NCBI GenBank assembly: GCA_036417435.1
Contig: CM070905.1
Coordinates: forward strand, 63,133,092-63,197,091
Length of the DNA: 64,000 nt
From: Inia geoffrensis
Taxonomy: Eukaryota > Chordata > Mammalia > Artiodactyla > Iniidae
Direction: 5' to 3'
The notes beneath the pieces were generated by a model. The model was given only the letters and a program-made list of their open reading frames with translations, had not been told where the DNA came from and did not search any database. Made by a program: the position numbers and the translations under genes. Positions within the stretch are counted from its first letter, which is position 1. Each line of letters begins with the position of its first letter. Shown one piece after another: positions 26,708-38,530 of the stretch.

Positions 26708-26717
26708 TATAAATCTT

Positions 26718-27040
26718 TTTTTTAATAGCCATGACTACTTAGTCTTTTTTTTCTAAATTAATTAATTTTATTTTTGGCTGTGTTGGGTCTTCGTTTCTGT
26801 GTGAGGGTTTTCTCTAGTTGCAGCGAATGGGGGCCACTCTTCAAAGCAGTGCACGGGCCTCTCACTATCACGGCCTCTCTTGTCGCGGAGCACGGGCTCT
26901 GGATGCACAGGCTCAGTAGTTGTGGCTCACGGGCCCAGTTGCTACATGGCATGTGGGATCTTCCCAGACCAGGGCTCGAACCTGTGTCCCCTGCATTGGC
27001 AGGCAGATTCTCAACCACTGCACCACCAGGGAAGCCCCAG
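26718..27040 (-). mobile_element. Longer, older CHR-1-like SINE
   Basis: Reverse copy with the shared tRNA-derived head (ends CCACCAGGGAAGCCCC) but a longer tail region (TTTTTGGCTGTGTTGGGTCT, GTTTTCTCTAGTTGCAGCGA) absent from the CHR-2 copies. A 10-bp duplication TATAAATCTT lies at 26708-26717 and 27041-27050. It is more diverged than the CHR-2 copies, in line with an older cetartiodactyl family. Confidence 0.85.
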
Positions 27041-27050
27041 TATAAATCTT

Positions 27051-27559
27051 TAATTTTATATTGGCTTAAATAACCTTTATAAATAATGGTTTTGGATGAA
27101 AGGGATAATTATAGAGATATGAAGGATATGGTGAAAAGGTCAATATTTTCAACTCACACCTTTAATCATTCTTTTTATCCTCCCTTTCTCAGTCATGTTT
27201 TTACAGGTTATGAATAAATACAGAGCTTATTTCCAAGCACTGGCACACTGAAAGGAATAGAATGCTGAGGCTATTTTACAGGGCCCTGTCAAGGGAAATG
27301 CCTGGTAGTGGGAATAGAGCTCAACGTAACTCAGGCTTCAAGTCTAAAACTCTTTCCATTACACTGTAATTATACTTTGCCCACTCTTCTTAGGAGCTCC
27401 TGCTTGTATATTTCTTTTTTTAAAAAAAATGTTTCTACAACTAGATTCATGGTTTACAGTTGTGTTCCAAGAATCCCTAAATTTCCAAAGAGGTGCCTTC
27501 TGAGCCCTTAGAGGGGGACATGGAGGCCAAGGAGGGGGTGGTACTGAGCCATCTGCTTA
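27051..27559. other. Intergenic stretch without recognised features
   Basis: No gene, RNA gene or classified repeat was identified. Confidence 0.4.
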
Positions 27560-28215
27560 ACTTTTCACTCAAGTATTCACTTATTCATTTGACACAGATT
27601 TATGGAATGTCTACTATGTGTCATGCATTGGTATAGGTCCTGAGGATACATCAGTGAACAATACAGACAAGGCCCTGCCCTCAGGCAGCTTAGAATCTAG
27701 TGGAAGGAGAAAACATTCACCAAATGAATATATTGTATGTCTGGTGGTAATTAATACTATTAAGACGAACGAAGCAGAGGGAAAGTGTAGAGGTTTATTA
27801 GGTTTTTTCTTTCTTTCTTTTTTTTTTTTTTAATATTGCTGGTTTGGAAAAGTGGCTCATCTATGGTGATATTTGAAGACAGTGATGGAGGTAGTCATAT
27901 GGATACCTAAGGCAGGAGCATTCCATGGACAGGCAAAAGCAGTTGCAAATGCCTGAGTCAAAGGCTGGCTTGGTGTGCTTCTAAGAAAAGGCAAAATGGT
28001 TAGAGTCACGGGAACAGAGTTAGCACTGGAGGGAACCTTTGGAGGGTTTAGAGCAGATGAGTGACTTGATGTGATTTCTGTTTTAAAAGGCCCACTCTGA
28101 CTGCAGTGTGGAGAATGGAATATAATGGAGGCCAGGTGTGAAGCTGCTGTAATAAAGCAGGTGGGAGATGATGATGGCTCAAATTTAGGACACAGGGGTA
28201 GCAATATTGGCAGTG
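27560..28215 (+). repeat. Long L2-type relic
   Basis: Starts CACTTATTCATTTGACACAG and GTCTACTATGTGTCATGCAT, continues ACATCAGTGAACAATACAGA, CCCTGCCCTCAGGCAGCTTA, then after a T-rich insertion (27805-27835) GCAGGAGCATTCCATGGACA, GAACCTTTGGAGGGTTTAGA and TGATGTGATTTCTGTTTTAA. The same series occurs in parts at 6.9 and 47.9 kb. An open frame of 115 codons on the minus strand is a by-product of the repeat. The family name is from memory. Confidence 0.6.
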
Positions 28216-30560
28216 AGAAATTGCCAGATCCTGGATATAGAACCTCGGATTGACTGATGGGCTGGTTCTGATGTGTGAGAGAAATCAGTGATGCCTTTTT
28301 TATTTTTTATCTTCAGGTTACATATAAAGATAGATGCTTTGTAGAAACAAACATTTTAACACCTGCTTTGAAATTAACTGGAAGTTACAAATAAGCATGC
28401 CCCTTCTGATCTTGATTAACTAATAAGTTTGTATCTCTTTGGAACTGTGGAAGGGAAAGGAATTCATTTTATTTTTTGAAAAGTCCATGTACTTTGTGCA
28501 TTCTGACAGTCACTTTATTGCTCTTAAAAGCATTGTGAGGTTTGATGTTTCTTTCTTTAGATGTTGCATTTTAAAAATACATGAAGAACTCTTTCATATA
28601 GTATGACTTGTACTGATCCATTGTGAAAATCTGAGGGAAATATGCTTTGATGTAAATTGGAAGGAACAAGTAAATAGGAAAATGTACCTGTAAATTCTTC
28701 ATGTTCACTTTTAAGCTCAGTTAATGTCTACGCAGACCTGCATATAATCTGCAAGTAGCGTATGGGTTCCAGAGCTGACTTTTATGGAGGCCAAGGAATT
28801 CCGCCAATTGTATATATATTCCTTTTTTCTTGGAAGAAAGATCCAAATTTCCATCATATTTACAAAAGTTTTTAAAAGTAAAAAAGGTCAAGAACAGCAA
28901 AATTGGATAATAAGATATTATGAACTGATAGGCCGAACCTATGTTAGCAACAAAAGGAAATTTTGAAAGATGTTATGGAACATTACTTAAAAGTGAATCT
29001 ATTTTATACTTAACCACTTGCAATTTTAAAAATACTTTTGATATGGCTAGAAAAAGTTTTCATTTTAATATTTAACCTCTGAATAAAAATTGAAAAACTA
29101 ATAGTTTAAACTTTTAAAATATTACCTCATCCTAAAATGCCTGGAAGCATATTTGAGGCATACTTTAAAATCAGGTGTTGGCACCAGAATTATGTTAATC
29201 TACAAGCCTTTTCAAAATCTGTGAGTACTAACATTAGACCTGAACTCAGTTTTTCCAGAAATGTTCAATCAAAACTCTGAAAACTGAGACTCTACTAATC
29301 ACGAAATGGAAAGGCTATAGTAAGTCATATGTCTAGAAAAAATGGACTGTGTAATGCTCATGTAATTATGTCCTGGCTAGTGCATTTAATCCATATAGAT
29401 GTGCTATCAGACAGTTGATTGAAAAGTATTATGCCTGGAGATTGAATGTGTAGAATTTATATTCATTTAGAAATTTAAATATATGTGGTAGTTGAATAGC
29501 CAGTTATAGCCATTGGTTGATGCTGACTCATGTCATTAAAAAAAGCAAAACAATAATAAAAAGTCTAATTGTTTCACTTCGAATGTGGGCATTTATATTC
29601 TCTTAAGCCTCCGGGATAACATGTAGTGCTCTCTTGTTACAGAATAATTGTTAGCTATAACAGTCAAGTGTCTTAAATACTATATTTCTAAATATATTGC
29701 TGTGACTGATTGATCCTGGGGAGGATGTAGGTCTATGCCAAATAAGACTATTGCAGGGAAAAAGAATTAGTATATTTTCTTCACAATGACGTGTATTTAA
29801 TTTGATGGGTAAATACAATGAATTTTGCATTTTCCAGCATATTTGAAGAGCATATATCTGACTTTGTGGTCAGTTCCTGTGGCTTACATCTCTATAGTTG
29901 TAAAAAAATGTGTTAGTCTTGAAAACAAAATGGAAATAAAAGTATAAAGGATCCGAAGTTGTCCTTAACTCTAATACCTGTATGGCTAAAATTTCTGAAT
30001 CACCAATGTATTTTGAATTGTTGAGTGTTCTTTTCTGATAGTGTTGTAGCAGGCACTGACGGTGTCCTGCCCAAGTCCGTGCTCCCGTACCACTTCAGTC
30101 CATATTAGCTCAACTTCCAACCGTCAGTACCTGCATTTTTTTTTCCCCCCAAAGGCTTTCTCTGTCTACTGGAGCCTGCTCTGCTGCTTGTGCAGCAGGT
30201 CAGATGTGCCCAGGAACTAACGCTCTGCAGGAGCACAGGGACAGGCTTCCAAAGATGACTGGAACAGCCCTCAACCAGTGATCCTCAGGTGGGATAATTT
30301 TTTTATGTGGGCGCTGTACGCTGGTTCACCAAATCCCACAGTAGTAACTTACTTCGTGGAGCACACCTTATTGAATTCCCTTCTCTGTCTCACTTTTTCA
30401 CTCCATTACTGATGCCTTCTATAATCATCTCCAGTATAAACTACTTTCATTCAAACCTTTGTCTCAGGAATTGTTTGTGGGAATCCACATTAAGAAAAAA
30501 GTAGATTTCACAACTTGTATTCAATTGTGATATTTGCTTTTGGTCATAAATGTAATATCT
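28216..30560. other. Intergenic stretch, mostly unique-looking
   Basis: No gene or RNA gene was seen. The part 28500-30020 is free of repeats that I can classify. From about 30040 to 30510 the sequence looks LTR-like near its end (CCAGTATAAACTACTTTCAT, CCTTTGTCTCAGGAATTG), but no boundaries or target duplication could be set, so it is not called as an LTR. Confidence 0.4.
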
Positions 30561-30569
30561 TTTTATGAA

Positions 30570-32182
30570 TATAGATTTTAAATCACGTTAATTGAGGTAT
30601 AAAGTGCAGTCATTTTAGGTGTATAGTTCAGTAAGTTTGTGTACAACTGTAACTGCCACCATTACAATCAAGATATAGAACACCTCCATCACCCTAAAAA
30701 TCTCCTTCATACCCCTTTGTAGTCAATCCTCCACCACACTCAATCTGCCCTCTCTCACTACAGATTAGTTTTTCTTCTAGAATTTCACATAGAGAAAATA
30801 TTTGTCTGGCTTCCTTTGAATTCTGTTTTTGAGATTTATTTGTTGTGTGTTCTGTGAATCAATAGTTTTATTTTAATTGCTAAGTAATATCCCATTGTAT
30901 AGAAACACTACAATTTGCTCATAATTCACACTTGGGTTGCTTCCAGTTTTGACTACTAAGAAAAAAGCTGCTTTTTGTGGACCTGTTTTCATTTCTAAGT
31001 GTGGAATTGCTGGGTTGGAATTCCTGGATTTGATGATAAAGTTATGTTTACTTTTAAGAAAAAAAGGAAAACTGGTTTACAAAGTGGCTTTATACATTTT
31101 ACATTTCTGCCAACATTCTATAAGAGTTATAGTTGCCCTATGTCTTCCTCAACACAAGGTATTGTCAGCCTTTTTAATCTTAGCAATTCTAGTGGATATA
31201 TAATAGTATCTCAATATGATTATGCTTTTAATTTTAATTTGCGTTTTCCGTATGATCTCTCATGACGTTGAGTGTCTTTTCAGATGCTTATTGGTTATTT
31301 AGATAGTTTGTTTTTGTTAAGTGTCTGAAATACTTGCCCATTTTTAAATGATTGAGTTTAGAAATTTTTAATATATTATGGATACTAGCTTTTAGTTATA
31401 TGCACTGCAAATAATTTCCCTTGGTCCTAGCTTACCGTTTCATTTTCTTATTAGTGTCTTTAGAAGAGCAGAGTTTAATTTATTGGTGTTTTTTACGGGT
31501 AGTGTTTTTTTGGTGTTCTGCCTAAGAAATCTTGGTCTGCTTCCAGAAGCATTAGAGTTTTACTTTTTCTGTTTTGACCGGTGATGCATTTGAAGTTGGC
31601 TTTTGTTTGTGGTATGAAGTAAGGGTTGAAGTATTTCAAGTGGACATGCAGTTTTTCCAGTGACAGTTATTGAAAAGACTATCTTTTCCCCATTGGATTA
31701 TTAGGACAACTTTGCAAAAATTAATTGAATGTGTATATGGAGTCTACTTTTGAACACTATTCTGTTCCATTTATATGTGTATACTTTTTGTTTTGATTTC
31801 ATTTTTTTTCATTTTGACGTATTTTCTGTTTTTTGTCATTTTAGGGATCCATGGTACACTTAGAAATGGTCACCAAATGTGAATTTTTCGGACTTTTTTG
31901 TTACTGATATTTGCTTTAATCCAATTATGGTCAGAATATACTCAACATGGTTTCAGTGTCTCGATTTACTGAGATTTATTTTATGGGTCAGCATAGAATT
32001 ATTTTAATAGATGGTTCATATGCACTTGGCAAAAGTATGTGTTCTGTTGTTTGTTATAATGTTGTATAATGTCATTTATGTAAAGTTGGTTGATAATGTT
32101 TAAGTATTCTATATCCTTACCAATTATGTGCATATTTGTTTTCTCTATTACTGATAAAAGAGTATAATAGCCTGAAACTATT
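30570..32182 (-). mobile_element. Old L1M, 3' part (split by a younger L1)
   Basis: Antisense old L1: TTGAGGTATAAAGTGCAGTC, CAAGATATAGAACACCTCCA, CACCCTAAAAATCTCC mark the 3' UTR side. AGTGTGGAATTGCTGGGTTG, GACAGTTATTGAAAAGACTA and CTCAACATGGTTTCAGTGTC mark ORF2. Reading frames are destroyed. The element resumes after the inserted L1 at 37289. Confidence 0.8.
32169..32182. repeat. Target-site duplication, left copy, of the 5.1-kb L1
   Basis: AGCCTGAAACTATT, matching 37289-37302 with one C/T difference. Confidence 0.85.
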
Positions 32183-32349
32183 TTTTTGAATTTTATTTTA
32201 TTTACTTTTTTATACAGCAGGTTCTTATTAGTCATCAGTTTTAAACACATCAGTGTATACATGTCAATCTCAATCTCCCAATTCATCACAGCCCCCCCCG
32301 CCCCGCAGCTGCCACCGTTTTCCCCCCTTGGTGTCCATACGTTTGTTCT

Positions 32350-35300
32350 CTACATCTGTGTCTCAACTTCTGCCCTGCAAACTGGTTCATCTGTACCTTT
32401 TTTGTAGGTTCCACATACATGCGTGAATATACGATATTTGTTTTTCTCTTTCTGACTTACTTCACTCTGCATGAAAGTCTCTAGATTCATCCACGTCTCA
32501 ACAAATGACCCAATTTCGTTCCTTTTTATGGCTGAGTAATATTCCATTGTATATATGTACCACATCTTCTTTATCCATTCGTCTGTCGATGGGCATTTAG
32601 GTTGCTTCCATGACCTGGTTATTGTAAATAGTGCTGCAGTGAACATTGGGGTGCATGTGTCTTTTTGAATTATGGTTTTCTCAGGGTATATGCCCAGTAG
32701 TGGGATTGCTGGGTCATATGGTAGTTCTATTTTTAGTTTTTTAAGGAACTTCCATACTGTTCTCCATAGTGGCTGTATCAATTTACATTCCCACCAACAG
32801 TGCAGGAGGGTTCCCTTTTCTACACACCCTCTCCAGCATTTGTTGTTTGTAGATTCTCTGATGATGCCCATTCTAACTGGTGTGAGGTAATACCTCATTG
32901 TAGTTTTGATTTGCATTTCTCTAATAGTGAGTTGAGCAGCTTTTCATGTGCTTCTTGGCCATCCTTATGTCTTCTTTGGAGAAATGTCTATTTAGGTCTT
33001 CCGCCCATTTTTGGATTGGGCTGTTTTTTTTAATAGCTGCGTGAGCTATTTATATATTTTGGAGATTAATCCTTTATCCATTGATTCGTTTGCAAATATT
33101 TTCTTCTATTCTGAGGGTTGTCTTTTCATCTTGTTAATGGTTTCCTTTGCTGTGCAAAAGCTTTTAACTTTCATTAGGTCCCATTTGCTTATTTTTGTTT
33201 TTATTTCCATTACTCTAGGAGGTGGATCAAAAAAGATCTTGCTGTGATTTATGTCAGAGTGTTCTTCCTATGTTCTCCTCTAAGAGTTTTGTAGTGTCCA
33301 GTCTTAAATTTAGGTCTCTAATCCATTTTCAGTTTATTTTTGTGTATGGTGTTAGGGAGTGTTTTAATTTCATTCTTTTACATGTAGCTGTCCAGTTTTC
33401 CCAGCACCACTTATTGAAGAGACTGTCTTTTCTCCATTGTATATCCTTGTCTCCTTTGTCATAGCTTAGTTGACCATAGGTGCCTGTGGGTTTATCTCTG
33501 GGCTTTCTGTCTTGTTCCACTGATCTATATTTCTGTTTTTGTGCCAGTACCATATTGTCTTGATTACTATAGATTTGTAGTATAGTCTGAAGTCAGGGAG
33601 TCTGATTCCTCCTGCTCCATTTATTTCCTTCAAGACTGCTTTGCCTATTCAGGGTCTTTGTGTTTCCATACAAATTTTAAGATGATTTGTTTTAGTTCCG
33701 TAAAAAATGCCATTGGTAATTTGATAGGGATTGCGTTAAATCTATAGATTGCTTTGGGTAGTATAGTCATTTTCACAATATTGATTCTTCCAATCCAAGA
33801 ACATGGTATATCTCTCCATCTGTTGGTTATCATCTTTAATTTCTTTCATCAGTGTCTTATAATTTTCTGCATACAGGTCTTTTGTCTCCCTAGGTGGGTT
33901 TATTCCTAGGTATTTTATTCTTTTTGTTGCAATGGTAAATGGGAGTGTTTTGCTGATTTTCCTTTCATATTTTTTCATCATTAGTGTATAGGAATGCAAG
34001 AGATTTCTGTGCATTAATTTTGTATCCTATAACTTTACCAAATTCATTGATTAGCTCTAGTAGTTTTTTGGTGGCATTTTTAGGATTCTCTATGCATAGT
34101 ATGTCATCTGCAAACAGTGACAGTTTTACTTCTTGTTTTCCAATTTGTATTCCTTTTATTTCTTTTTCTTCTCTGATTGCCTTGGCTAGGACTTCCAAAA
34201 CTATGTTGCATAACAGTGGTGAGAGTGCTCATCCTTTTCTTGTTCCTGATCTTAGAGTAAATGCTTTCAGTTTTCACCATTGAGAAGGATGTTTGCTGTG
34301 GGTTTGTTGTATATGGCCTTTATTATGTTGAGGTAGATTCCTTCTATGTCCACTTTCTGCAGAGTTTATCATAAATGGGTGTTGAATTTTGTCAAAAGCT
34401 TTTTCTGCATCTATTGAGATGATCTGGTTTTTATTCAATTTGTTAATATGGTGTATCACATTGATTGACTTATGTATATTGACGAATCCTTGCATCCTTG
34501 GGATAAATCCCACTAGATCATGCTGTATGATCCTTTTAATGTGTTGTTGGATTCTGTTTGCTAGTATTTTGTTGAGGATTTTTGCATCTATATTTATCAG
34601 TGATATTGGTCTGTAGTTTTCTTTTTTTTGTAATATTTTTTTCTGGTTTTGGTATCAAGGCAATGGTGGCCTCATAGAATGAGTTAGGGAGTGTTCCTTC
34701 CTCTGCAATTTTTTGGAAGAGTTTGAGAAGGTTGGGTGTTAGCTCTTCTCTAAATGTTCGGTAGAATTCACCTGTGAAGCCATCTGGTCCTGGACTTTTG
34801 TTTGTTGGAAGATTTTTAATAACAGTTTAAATTTCATTACTTGTGATTGGTCTGTTTGTGTTTTCTATTTCTTCCTGGTTCAGCCTTGGAAGGTTATACA
34901 TTTCTAAGAATTTGTCCATTTCTTCCAGGTTGTCCATTTTATTGGCATAGAGTTGCTTGTACTAGTCTCTTAGGATGCTTTGTATTTCTGCAGTGTCTGT
35001 TGTAACTTCTTTTTCATTTCTAATTTTATTGATTTGAATCCTCTCCCTCTTTTTCTTGATGAGTCTGGCCAGTGGTTTATCAATTTTGTTTATCTTCTCA
35101 AAGAACTAGCTTTTAGTTTTATTGATCTTTGCTATTCTTTGTTTCTATTTCATTTATTTCTGCTCTAATCTTTATGCTTTCTTCTGCTAACTTTGGGATT
35201 TGTTTGTTCTTCTTTCTCTAGTTTCTTTAGGTGTAAGGTTAGATTGTTTATTTGAGATTTTTCTTGTTGCTTGAGGTAGGCTTGTATAGCCATAAACTTC

Positions 35301-36145
35301 CCTCTTAGAACTGCTTTTGCTGCATCCCATAGGTTTTGGATCATCGTGTTTTCATTGTCATTTGTCTATAGGTATTTTTTGATTTCCTCTTTGATTTCTT
35401 CAGTGATCTCTTGGTTATTTAGTAATGTATTGTTTAGCCTCCATGTGTTTGTGTGTTTTACATTTTTTTCCCTGTAATTGATTTCTAATCTCATAGTGTT
35501 GTGGTCAGAAAAGATGCTGGATATGATTTCAGTTTTCTTACATTTACTGAGGCTTGATTTGTGACCCAATATGTGATCTATCCTGGAGAATATTCCGTGC
35601 GCACTTGAGAAGAAAGTGTAATCTGCTGTTTTTGGATGGAATGCCTTATAAATATTAATTAATTCTATCTGGTCTATTGTGTCATTTAAAGCTTGCGTTT
35701 CCTTATTTATTTTCATTTGGAATGATCTGTCCATTGGTGTAGGTGAGGTGTTAAAGTCCCCCACTATTGTTGTGTTACTGTCGATTTCCTCTTTTATAGC
35801 TGTTAGCAGTTGCCTTATGTATTGAGGTGCTCTTATGCTGGGTGCATATATATTTATAATTGTTATATATTCTTGGATTGATCCCTTGATCATTATGTAG
35901 TGTCCTTTCTTGTCTCTTGTAACATTCTTTATTTTAAAGTCTATTTTATCTCATATGAGTATTGCTACTCCAGCTTTCTTTTGATTTCCATTGGCAAGGA
36001 ATATGTTTTTCCATCCCCTCACTTTCAGGCTGTGTGTGTCCCTAGGTCTGAAGTGGGTCTCTTGTAGACAGCATATAGATGTGTCTTGTTTTTGTATCCA
36101 TTCGGCAAGCCTGTGTCTTCTGGTTGGAACATTTAATCCATTCAT
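32350..36145 (-). pseudogene. L1 ORF2 remnant (endonuclease, reverse transcriptase, C-terminal domain)
   Basis: ORF2p nicks DNA and copies L1 RNA. Reading down the minus strand one meets an endonuclease N-terminal segment with CCLQETH (35951-36145), the endonuclease core with GDFNT and SAHGIFSRIDHILGHK (35366-35893), reverse transcriptase with FADD at 34103-34114, and a C-terminal part with LGIYPEKT and [15 protein letters not shown] (32350-32916). These lie in several frames separated by stops and shifts over about 3.8 kb, close to the normal ORF2 length. No active enzyme is expected. Confidence 0.88.
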
Positions 36146-36431
36146 GTTTAAGGTAATTATTGATATTTATGTTCCTATGACCATGTTCTTAATTGTTTTA
36201 GGTTTGTTTTTGTAGGTCCTTTTCTTCTCTTGCATTTCCCACTTCGAGGAGTTCCTTTAGCGTTTGTTGTAGAGCTGGTTTGGTGGTGCTGACTTCTCTT
36301 AGCTTTTGCTTGTCTGTAAAGCTTTTGGTTTCTCCATAGAATCTGAATGAGATCCTTGCTGGCTAGAGTAATCTTGGTTGTAGATTCTTCCCTTTCATCA
36401 CTTTAAGTATGTGATGCCACTCCCTTCTGGC

Positions 36432-37148
36432 TTATAGTGTTTCTGCTGAGAAATCAGCTGTTAACCTTATGGGAATTCCTTTGTATGTTGTTTGTTGTTT
36501 TTCCCTTGCTGCTTTCAATAATTTTTCTTTGTCTTTATTTTTTGCCAGTTTGATTACTGTGTGTCTCGGCATGTTTCTCCTTGGGTTTATCCTGTATGGG
36601 AGTTGCTGCGCTTTCTCTACTTGGTTGGCTATTTCCTTTCCCATGTTAGGGAAGTTTTCGACTATAATCTCTTCAAATGTGTTCTTGGGTCCTTTCTCGC
36701 TCTCTTTTCCTTCTGGGACCCCTATAATGTGAATGTTGTTGCGTTTAATGTTGTCCCAGAGGTCTCTTAGGCTGTCTTCATTTCTTTTCATTCTTTTTTC
36801 TTTATTTTGTTCCGCAACAGTGAATTCCACCATTCTGTCTTCCAGGTCACTTAGCCGTTCTTCTGCCTCAGTTATTCTGCTATTGATTCCTTCTAATGTA
36901 GTTTTCATTTCAGTTATTCTATTGTTCATTTCTCTTTGTTTGGTCTTTAATTCTTCTAGGTCTTTGTTAAACATTTCTCGCATCTTCTCTATCTTTGCCT
37001 ACATTCTTTTTCCAAGGTCCTGGATCATCTTCGCTATCATTATTCTGAAATCTTTTTCTGGAAGATTGCCTATCTCCACTTCATTTAGTTGTTTTTCTGG
37101 GGTTTTATCTCGTTCCTTCATCTGGTACATAGCCCTCTGCCTTTTCAT
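36432..37148 (-). pseudogene. L1 ORF1 remnant (RNA-binding chaperone)
   Basis: The start codon is at 37148-37146 (complement of CAT) with codons MKRQRAMYQMKERDK. An in-frame TAG near 37000 interrupts it. The long open part 36983-36432 encodes a coiled coil (KDLEELKTKQREMNNRITEM), then the RRM-like part (NNIHIIGVPEG) and the start of the C-terminal domain (NPRRNMPRHTVIKL). It ends at TAA (36434-36432), where related copies continue with a Gln codon. ORF1p normally has about 340 residues, so this copy is non-functional. Confidence 0.88.
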
Positions 37149-37288
37149 CTTGTCTGTCTTTCTGTGAATGTGGTTTTTGTTCCACAGGCTGCAGAATTGT
37201 AGTTCTTCTTGCTTCTGCTGTCTGCCCTCTGGTGGATGAGGCTGTCTAAGAGGCTTGTGTAAGTTTCCTGATGGGAGGGACTGGTCAA

Positions 37289-37620
37289 AGCCTGAAATTA
37301 TTATTTTTAGTTTTGTCTATTTCTTCTCTCACTTCTACCACTTTTTGCTGCATGTATTGATGTTTTGAATTTCTACTATTAGTTACATACACATTTAAGT
37401 ATGTTATGGCTTCCTGACAAATCAAGACTTTTTTCATTATGGAATATCCTTTTATTCCTGGTAATATTCAGGAATCTTAAGTATACTTAAATTTAATACA
37501 GCCAATTCATCTTTCTTTTGATTTGTGTTTTCACAGTGTAATTCTTAAAAATCCTTTTATCATTAACCTATCTATGGCTTTATTTTTACACCATGTTCCT
37601 TATAGACAGCCATGTATTGG
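37289..37620 (-). mobile_element. Old L1M, 5'-ward part (resumes after the insertion)
   Basis: Antisense L1 ORF2 endonuclease-region sequence: TTTTGAATTTCTACTATTAG, CATTTAAGTATGTTATGGCT, TTCATTATGGAATATCCTTT, then TTCCTTATAGACAGCCATGT. Together with 30570-32182 it is one element split by the 5.1-kb L1. Confidence 0.75.
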
Positions 37621-37877
37621 CTGTTGTGGACACTGTGGTGTGTCACCCACATTCTCCTTCAATGAAAGACTTACTGCCCAGCCTTTGAGAGTGCTGTCAG
37701 TGGACAGTCTTCAGCTTTCAGTTTCTTCATGAATTGCCTCTGCTTCAAAAGTTTGCCTCATCATTTCTTTTGAGAAATTACATTTCTGGCTCCAGTTGAC
37801 ATATTAGGAGAAAATAAAGCTAAATTGAGTATTTTGGTTCCTGGTAGAATATGCTTTCTTTTGCATCAGCTTTACTA

Positions 37878-37917
37878 GCCGTGATGGTTTAGTGGTTAGT
37901 ACTCTGTGTTGTGAATC
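37878..37917 (+). pseudogene. 5' half of a tRNA-His (GTG) gene
   Basis: GCCGTGATGGTTTAGTGGTT followed by AGTACTCTGTGTTGTG matches the acceptor 5' strand, D arm (A box TGGTTTAGTGG), anticodon 5' stem and anticodon GTG (37911-37913) of tRNA-His with a few changes. After the anticodon loop the match stops: no variable loop, T arm or acceptor 3' strand follows. It cannot make a tRNA; it is a truncated copy. Confidence 0.7.
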
Positions 37918-38344
37918 ATCTTTACGCTCCAGCTTTGTTTTGATGCTTGCATTAAATTCTATAGAAAATCAAATAATTATCTGCAAATGTTTAAGATTTT
38001 AAGAGGCATTTGTGCTATTAAGCTTCCTATTTTACGTTAATCAGTGAAACCTGGCCTTTATTTGAGTGTCATGTTGTTTGCGAATGGATCATGTGTATTA
38101 ATCTAGGAAGGGTCTTATTTTCTGTAAAATATACCACCTCTTTAAGGAATTGACTTATATGAAACAGAATCAAAATAAAATGTCAGAACTTTCTGGCAAA
38201 ATCTTGTAGATTCTCATCAGCAGCCTCCAAACAGCTGCATGTTTAGTTTATTCCTCTATCCTCTGAAAGTTTCACACCAGAATACTTACATGGCATATAT
38301 GAATTGTTAGTTTTCAAAGGTGGTCAATTTCCAATTTGACAGCT
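37918..38344. other. Intergenic stretch without recognised features
   Basis: Unique-looking, AT-rich. No gene or repeat was identified. Confidence 0.4.
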
Positions 38345-38530
38345 GACTTTAAAAGGTAGGAAACATTCATTGAATGTATACTACGCCTCAGTCACAATCA
38401 TAGGTATTTTACATCAGTTTTCTCTTTTAATCCTAAAAGTAATGCTGTGAGATCCATAGTTACAATCATTCATGTTTTACTGATGGTGAAACTGAGGTTT
38501 AGAGAGGTTTAGTCTGAGTCCAAACAGGTT
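38345..38530 (+). repeat. MIR relic
   Basis: CATTCATTGAATGTATACTA, TTTTACATCAG, TAATCCTAAAAGTAATGCTG, GATGGTGAAACTGAGGTTTA and GAGAGGTTTAG give the MIR order. Confidence 0.75.

Larger units (their letters stand above)
32183..37288 (-). mobile_element. 5.1-kb young L1, lacking most of its 5' UTR
   Basis: Minus-strand L1 with its A-rich tail at the left (32183-32215). The 3' UTR (32220-32350) is of a type different from that of the full-length copy at 53.8 kb. ORF2 and ORF1 remnants follow, then a short 5' stub (37150-37288). The insertion point lies inside an old L1M and is flanked by a 14-bp duplication with one mismatch (32169-32182, 37289-37302). All ORFs are broken. Confidence 0.92.

Noticed and set aside
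27857..28204. 115-codon open frame on the minus strand
   Set aside because: Lies wholly inside an L2-type relic that is found in parts elsewhere in the window; Pro/Ser-rich chance frame.
30040..30510. Possible LTR
   Set aside because: The end looks LTR-like, but I could not define TG/CA ends, a partner or a target duplication.
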